Positions 60,399-64,000 of a stretch of 64,000 nucleotides of DNA are shown in pieces (position 1 is the stretch's first letter; each line of letters starts with the position of its first letter). The notes below the pieces were generated by a model that did not search any database, had not been told where the DNA came from, and saw only the letters and a program-made list of their open reading frames with translations. A program made the position numbers and the translations under genes. This DNA is from Collinsella aerofaciens (GTDB lineage Bacteria; Actinomycetota; Coriobacteriia; Coriobacteriales; Coriobacteriaceae), in assembly GCF_009876115.1 (NCBI RefSeq), contig NZ_WWSY01000003.1, positions 62,001 to 126,000 on the forward strand, given 5' to 3'.

Positions 60399-60536
60399 TT
60401 ATAAAACCCCCTTAGTCAAGCCGCTGACAAATCCTACCAAAACCAAGCCGCTCACGCCAAAATAATCCAAAAGATTGCGCTTGACCAACATGTTGCGGTC
60501 ACGCTCGGTCAGGACGTATGCAATCAGCCAGTGCCC
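60399..60536 (-). pseudogene. Possible membrane-protein remnant
   Basis: A 45-codon open stretch directly after a stop codon reads GHWLIAYVLTERDRNMLVKR then NLLDYFGVSGLVLVGFVSGL and TKGVL. It has a plausible membrane helix but no start or ribosome site near its beginning. It looks like the C-terminal end of a lost gene. The rest of 60025-60600 shows only the NrdR-like boxes. Confidence 0.25.
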
Positions 60537-60602
60537 CTACAGGATGCGAAGATCATCGCACGCGGATCTTGAGTTCAATATCTGGTGCCACATTTGACGA
60601 CA

Positions 60603-60639
60603 TAAAACAAAACAGCCCAGAGACATAGTCTCTGAGCTG
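60603..60639 (-). terminator. Intrinsic terminator after tRNA-Val
   Basis: CAGCTCAGAGAC and GTCTCTGGGCTG pair, followed on the minus strand by TTTTGTTTTATG. Confidence 0.85.
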
Positions 60640-60647
60640 CGAACATT

Positions 60648-60722
60648 TGGTGGGCGTTAGAAGATTTGAACTTCTGACCTCTTCCGTGTCAGGGAAGCGC
60701 TCTCCCCCTGAGCTAAACGCCC
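60648..60722 (-). tRNA. tRNA-Val(GAC)
   Basis: 75 bases with an encoded CCA. Acceptor stem GGGCGTT/AACGCCC, anticodon stem CTTCC/GGAAG enclosing the loop CTGACAC, giving anticodon GAC, and T arm with GTTCAAATC. Confidence 0.92.
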
Positions 60723-60725
60723 AAA

Positions 60726-60801
60726 TGGAGCGGACAACGGGGCTCGAACCCGCGACCCCAACCTTGGCAAGGTTGTGCTCTACCAACTGAGCCATGTCCG
60801 C
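60726..60801 (-). tRNA. tRNA-Gly(GCC)
   Basis: 76 bases with encoded CCA. Acceptor GCGGACA/TGTCCGC, anticodon stem CAACC/GGTTG with loop TTGCCAA (anticodon GCC). Identical in sequence to the two other tRNA-Gly genes. Three bases from tRNA-Val, so co-transcribed. Confidence 0.95.
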
Positions 60802-61029
60802 CTGCGAGGATTTAATATACGGGATGATCCACCCAAATGCAAGAACTATTTTAAAATAATTTGAAAATAGTTCCCGATAGCGATGGCCCCCGCCTGCTTT
60901 GCCGTTCATTACATTGGAAGGACGGAGATCACGAGGAAATCACGAGGAAAGAGTCCCAGCAGCGAGCGGCGCCCCAGTGCCCCGCAGCGTCAACAAAAAA
61001 CGCGGTTCGTTAGAACCGCGTAAGATAGT

Positions 61030-61047
61030 TGGAGCGGACAACGGGGC
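61030..61047 (-). repeat. 18-bp fragment of the tRNA-Gly 3' end (att-like)
   Basis: TGGAGCGGACAACGGGGC is identical to the CCA-containing 3' end of the tRNA-Gly genes, in the same orientation, but the rest of the tRNA is missing. The following 90 bases hold several small hairpins (ATCCGC/GCGGAT, CGGC/GCCG, AAACGC/GCGTTT). No gene is seen in 60802-61217 apart from this and a hairpin ACGCGGTT/AACCGCGT near 61002-61022. Confidence 0.6.
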
Positions 61048-61179
61048 GTCCGCGTATCCGCTTTCGCGGATCCGCACCGGCTTCGGCCGCCTGTCGGCGT
61101 CCTCGCCAGCTCGCTACAAACGCTCCGCGTTTGCCTAACGCTCGCTCCCTCTCGGGTTCGAGCCCAAGCGACGGGTACG

Positions 61180-61210
61180 AAAAAGCCCGGCTACCGTAGT
61201 AGTCGGGCTG
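61180..61210 (-). terminator. Intrinsic terminator after the Gly-Cys-Gly tRNA operon
   Basis: AGCCCGACTAC and GTAGCCGGGCT pair and are followed on the minus strand by TTTT, eight bases after the tRNA-Gly CCA. Confidence 0.8.
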
Positions 61211-61217
61211 TTGCGCT

Positions 61218-61293
61218 TGGAGCGGACAACGGGGCTCGAACCCGCGACCCCAACCTTGGCAAGGTTGTGCTCTACCAACTGAGCCATGTCCGC
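61218..61293 (-). tRNA. tRNA-Gly(GCC)
   Basis: 76 bases, same sequence as the copies at 60726 and 61445, with encoded CCA and anticodon GCC. Third gene of a Gly-Cys-Gly transcript. Confidence 0.95.
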
Positions 61294-61335
61294 ATATGTA
61301 AAACAAAACGGGCGCCGGAGCGCCCGGATGTTGCC

Positions 61336-61409
61336 TGGAGGCGAAGCCCGGATTCGAACCGGGGGTAAAGGCTTTGCAGGCCTCTGCCTTACCACTTGGC
61401 CACTTCGCC
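61336..61409 (-). tRNA. tRNA-Cys(GCA)
   Basis: 74 bases with encoded CCA. Acceptor GGCGAAG/CTTCGCC, anticodon loop CTGCAAA giving GCA, T arm GGTTCGAATCC. Between two tRNA-Gly genes. Confidence 0.95.
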
Positions 61410-61444
61410 GAAAAAGGACCGCTTGAGACGGTCCGGGAATGCAA

Positions 61445-61520
61445 TGGAGCGGACAACGGGGCTCGAACCCGCGACCCCAACCTTGGCAAGGTTGTGCTCT
61501 ACCAACTGAGCCATGTCCGC
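61445..61520 (-). tRNA. tRNA-Gly(GCC)
   Basis: 76 bases, identical to the other two tRNA-Gly genes, encoded CCA, anticodon GCC. First gene of the Gly-Cys-Gly transcript. Confidence 0.95.
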
Positions 61521-61625
61521 TTGCGGGTTATTAATTTACGCGAGTTGTCCTAAAGACGCAAGTACTTTTTTCAAAAAAGTTGCTCAAAGCAAGTTCGTAC
61601 AGGTAAATAACGCCAAGTCAAGGCG

Positions 61626-62372
61626 CTATGCGCACGATTCCAATGCTGAGCCAAACAGCTTCACCATCCGAACGCGCGTGCCGACGCCATCCGTACGACG
61701 GGCAACTTCCACATTATCGACGAGCATGCGCATGAGCTTGATACCACGTCCGCGTTCCTCGGATGCCACCGGTTCGCTCGCCCCATCGATAGAATAGCCT
61801 ACACCTCGATCAAGCACCTCGAGCACAACACGGTCCCCATAGGCCTGAACCGTCAGGATGCAGCCAACACCGCCCGCATGGTCATATGCGTTACCCAATG
61901 CCTCCCCCAACGCCAATGCGACGTCATAGCGCTCATCACGCCTCAGGGGAAGCGATTCGAGGAGCTCGGCCACACGGTGCCGATAATACGGGAGATTCTC
62001 GATGCCTCGCCTTACTTCGACGCTCTTGCTCCATCGCGGCAACTCCCCCACCGGAATGGCGGGAATCGACTCCCGCGCCGGGCCCGCGACATGCAGGATG
62101 TCGACAAGTCGGGCAATTTCCAAAAAGCGAACGACCTCATCGGAGGCGTTAACGAGCGAAAGCAGCCCCTCATGCCTCATAAGCTCTCTGGCACGTGTAA
62201 GCAAAAACGCCAAGCCCGTCGAGTCGATAAAGCCCACGGTCTGGCAATTGATGACAACACGACGCACGCCCCGGTCGATCAAATTATCCAACCGTCGGCG
62301 CAGTGCGGGCACCGAGGCGATGTCGATATCGCCCGGTGGCGTCAAAACCGCTATGTCATTCCACTCATTCAT
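61626..62372 (-). CDS. STAS domain fused to RsbW-like HATPase (anti-anti-sigma / anti-sigma kinase fusion)
   Basis: A 248-residue protein. Residues 1-100 are a STAS domain: IAVLTPPGDIDIASVPALR and VGFIDSTGLAFLLTRARELM, with the serine that is phosphorylated in SpoIIAA-like proteins. Residues 115-240 are a histidine-kinase-like ATPase of the RsbW group: VALALGEALGNAYDHAGG (N box), LEVLDRGVGYSID (G1) and RGRGIKLMRMLVDNVEV (G2). These are normally separate partners. The upstream SpoIIE-type phosphatase would reverse the phosphorylation. Start taken at 62372; a GTG 13 codons upstream is possible. Confidence 0.85.
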   Translation of the reverse strand: MNEWNDIAVLTPPGDIDIASVPALRRRLDNLIDRGVRRVVINCQTVGFIDSTGLAFLLTRARELMRHEGLLSLVNASDEVVRFLEIARLVDILHVAGPARESIPAIPVGELPRWSKSVEVRRGIENLPYYRHRVAELLESLPLRRDERYDVALALGEALGNAYDHAGGVGCILTVQAYGDRVVLEVLDRGVGYSIDGASEPVASEERGRGIKLMRMLVDNVEVARRTDGVGTRVRMVKLFGSALESCA

Positions 62373-62453
62373 ACGACCATGGTTCCCCAAAAGAGCTCGC
62401 TCGATGCACACGTTTCTTCAACCGTAGAGATTTTGCCCGTCAGGCGTCGTGAC

Positions 62454-64000
62454 CTACGATCGACCTCGTAAAAACTCAAGGGAGACCAGCGCGATGTCAT
62501 CGTTCAGCGCCGACTCGGTATAGCGGTCAAGCTCGCCCAAGACCTTACCGCAGATCCCCGATACGCCCTCACCCGAGACAGAGAGCAAAAGATCGCGAAG
62601 GCGTTGTTCGCCAAAGAAAGCACCCGAGCGATCACGTGCTTCGATTGTTCCGTCGGTATACATAAATAGCATGTCACCAGGAGCGAATGTAAACACGCCC
62701 GTCTCGTAGACCATGCTCTCAAAGGCACCGATCACGCCCGATTGGCACCCAAGGAGCTCCACTTCTCCCCCGCAGGTCTCGCCGCCGCCAAGCGGCGTCG
62801 ACGACGGCCTAATGACCATAGTGGGAGGATGTCCCGCCGAGCAATAGGTAGCGCGACCCGCCTTAAGATCGATCTTGGCGATAAACGCCGTCACAAACGT
62901 CTCGACCCTCGAAAAGCCCATGAGCATGCTATTGAGCGAGCGAGCCATACGGGCAGGCCCCGCACCCTCCCAGGCATAGGCCGTCAGCGCTGTCTTGACG
63001 AGTGCTGACATCGAAGCCGCCTCGATTCCCTTGCCGGATACATCGCCCAAAATCATAACGGCACAATCGTCGGGAAGTCGGACAAGCGTATAGAAGTCAC
63101 CGCCGACCAACGCAGAATTCGTTGCCGATAGGTATACCGAATCGGTTGCAATGCCCGGAACGTCACCAAGCGAATTTCTCATGCCAACCTGAAGCGTCTG
63201 AGCGATATGACGCTCCTCGCGTTTTTGAGACTCGCCTTCATAGATCAGCTCAAAGTCATGCGCCAGATGCACCAGGTAGTCGTATTCAAGGTCGTCAATT
63301 GGTTCTTGGCTGCCATCACGGAGCAGCAAGGCACGCGTCGTCGGCCCCTTGGCAACGTCGGCGGGAACGATTACATCGTTGTTCTGCCGACCGCCGCCCT
63401 CCAAACGAACGCGTCCCGCCTCGAAGCCGGAATCGACATAGAGGCCCTGGCACGGCAAGCCATGAGCCCTCAACCATCCGCCCATAGGCATGGATTCGTC
63501 GACGCGGGTCAAGCGCACATGCTTAAGATCATCAGCACTCGCACCGCCCAGCACCGACGGCTCAAAACCATCGGAAGCGACCCCCAAACGCGCAGCCGGT
63601 GCGGTGGTGGAAAAGAAGAGCGACTCAGGGTCTCCCGGCAGCGCCACGCGACTGCCGCCCTCAAAATCGATGACATAAGCTTCGAGGCCCGCATCGTACT
63701 CCACGGGGCAAAAATGGCAATTGAGCACGGCGCAGATTTCGGACGAAACGGCGTGCGAAGCAGCAACCGGATCATCAAGATAGGTAAATAGCTCATCGCG
63801 CAGCACGTTGAGCGAACGACCAAGTTCTGCCGTGCGGCGCGAACGTAAGCTCGACGCCATGCCGACCAGCTGAATAGACAGGTAATCGCAGATGACCTCG
63901 AGCACGTTAAGGTCATAGGCAAGTGGCGCCTGGGGGCGTTTCCAGCCAACTTCCAACACACCAAGGACCTGCGTGCCGTAAAACACGGGAAGGCAGATCT
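62454..64000 (-). CDS. GAF-SpoIIE serine phosphatase (partial, 5' end beyond right edge)
   Basis: At least 515 residues; the frame is still open at base 64000 (ICLPVFYGTQVLGVLEV), so the true start lies outside. The visible N-terminus is the end of a GAF-like domain, followed by a middle region of unknown type and a C-terminal PP2C/SpoIIE phosphatase: VGGDFYTLVRLPDDCAVMILGDVSGKGIEAA, YCSAGHPP, MLFMYTDGTIEARD and LNDDIALVSLEF carry the metal-binding aspartates. It likely dephosphorylates the STAS domain encoded just downstream. Confidence 0.9.
   Translation of the reverse strand, partial: ICLPVFYGTQVLGVLEVGWKRPQAPLAYDLNVLEVICDYLSIQLVGMASSLRSRRTAELGRSLNVLRDELFTYLDDPVAASHAVSSEICAVLNCHFCPVEYDAGLEAYVIDFEGGSRVALPGDPESLFFSTTAPAARLGVASDGFEPSVLGGASADDLKHVRLTRVDESMPMGGWLRAHGLPCQGLYVDSGFEAGRVRLEGGGRQNNDVIVPADVAKGPTTRALLLRDGSQEPIDDLEYDYLVHLAHDFELIYEGESQKREERHIAQTLQVGMRNSLGDVPGIATDSVYLSATNSALVGGDFYTLVRLPDDCAVMILGDVSGKGIEAASMSALVKTALTAYAWEGAGPARMARSLNSMLMGFSRVETFVTAFIAKIDLKAGRATYCSAGHPPTMVIRPSSTPLGGGETCGGEVELLGCQSGVIGAFESMVYETGVFTFAPGDMLFMYTDGTIEARDRSGAFFGEQRLRDLLLSVSGEGVSGICGKVLGELDRYTESALNDDIALVSLEFLRGRS

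Noticed and set aside
60899..61138. A 79-codon plus-strand ORF between tRNA genes
   Set aside because: It reads through the tRNA fragment and hairpin-rich repeat, with no ribosome site or family match.

Overview
This 64 kb window looks like chromosomal DNA of a Collinsella-like member of the Coriobacteriia (anaerobic, high-GC Actinomycetota of the gut). The reasons are the high GC content, Shine-Dalgarno sites of the GGAGG type, many GTG/TTG starts, an anaerobic ribonucleotide reductase pair (nrdD/nrdG), L-lactate dehydrogenase, a fructoselysine-type operon, and many short palindromic intergenic repeats. The species assignment is inference. There is no prophage, IS transposase, CRISPR array or rRNA operon.

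Layout. 1-6 kb: an antitoxin-like HTH gene cut by the left edge, an M20D amidohydrolase, then a lysine riboswitch driving lysA-dapA (one fused reading frame), dapB and dapH (acetylase branch of lysine/DAP synthesis). 5.9-6.7 kb: a RelE/ParE-like toxin-antitoxin pair with a 40-bp palindromic operator. 6.7-19 kb: nucleoid-associated protein, DUF2974 hydrolase, ldh, a class I aminotransferase, nadE, two unusual hypothetical proteins, ettA, and an sdpR-sdpI pair. 19.3 kb: a 28-residue membrane peptide with the layout of a type I toxin. 19.6-21.2 kb: tcdA and tatD. 21.2-21.4 kb: a small inverted-repeat element. 21.5-28.3 kb: a six-gene minus-strand frl-like operon (GntR regulator with a frameshift, YfcC transporter, amidohydrolase, FrlC-, FrlB- and FrlD-like enzymes).

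28-45 kb: two HAD phosphatases, pgi, a truncated iron-alcohol-dehydrogenase relic, an SOS-type Y-polymerase/YolD pair behind two LexA-like boxes, a copper-chaperone-like protein behind a CsoR-like operator, DUF3793 plus flavodoxin, a polar amino-acid ABC transporter, endonuclease IV, a Gfo/Idh oxidoreductase flanked by two covarying hairpin repeats, an Fe-S aldo/keto reductase, and a PanE-like reductase. 45-56 kb: metY with a putative leader peptide and a divergent LysR regulator, rnhA, another Gfo/Idh enzyme, acylphosphatase, a Fur-family regulator, a HAD enzyme, a UreE-like protein with an FKBP, an M19 dipeptidase and a YgjP-like metalloprotease.

55-64 kb: a minus-strand series nrdD, nrdG, folE, HD-domain gene and folB, with paired NrdR-like boxes upstream of nrdD and a strange double palindrome between nrdD and nrdG. 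Next come five tRNA genes (Gly, Cys, Gly, Gly, Val in transcription order) with an att-like fragment of tRNA-Gly. The window ends with a STAS-HATPase fusion and a SpoIIE-type phosphatase cut by the right edge, which together suggest a partner-switching signalling module.

The least explained items are the LysA-DapA fusion, the type I toxin-like locus at 19.3 kb, the covarying hairpins at 40.8 and 42.0 kb, the mirrored nrdG-start and nrdD-end copies at 57.4-57.8 kb, and the N-terminal LOTUS-like domain of the protein at 14.8 kb.
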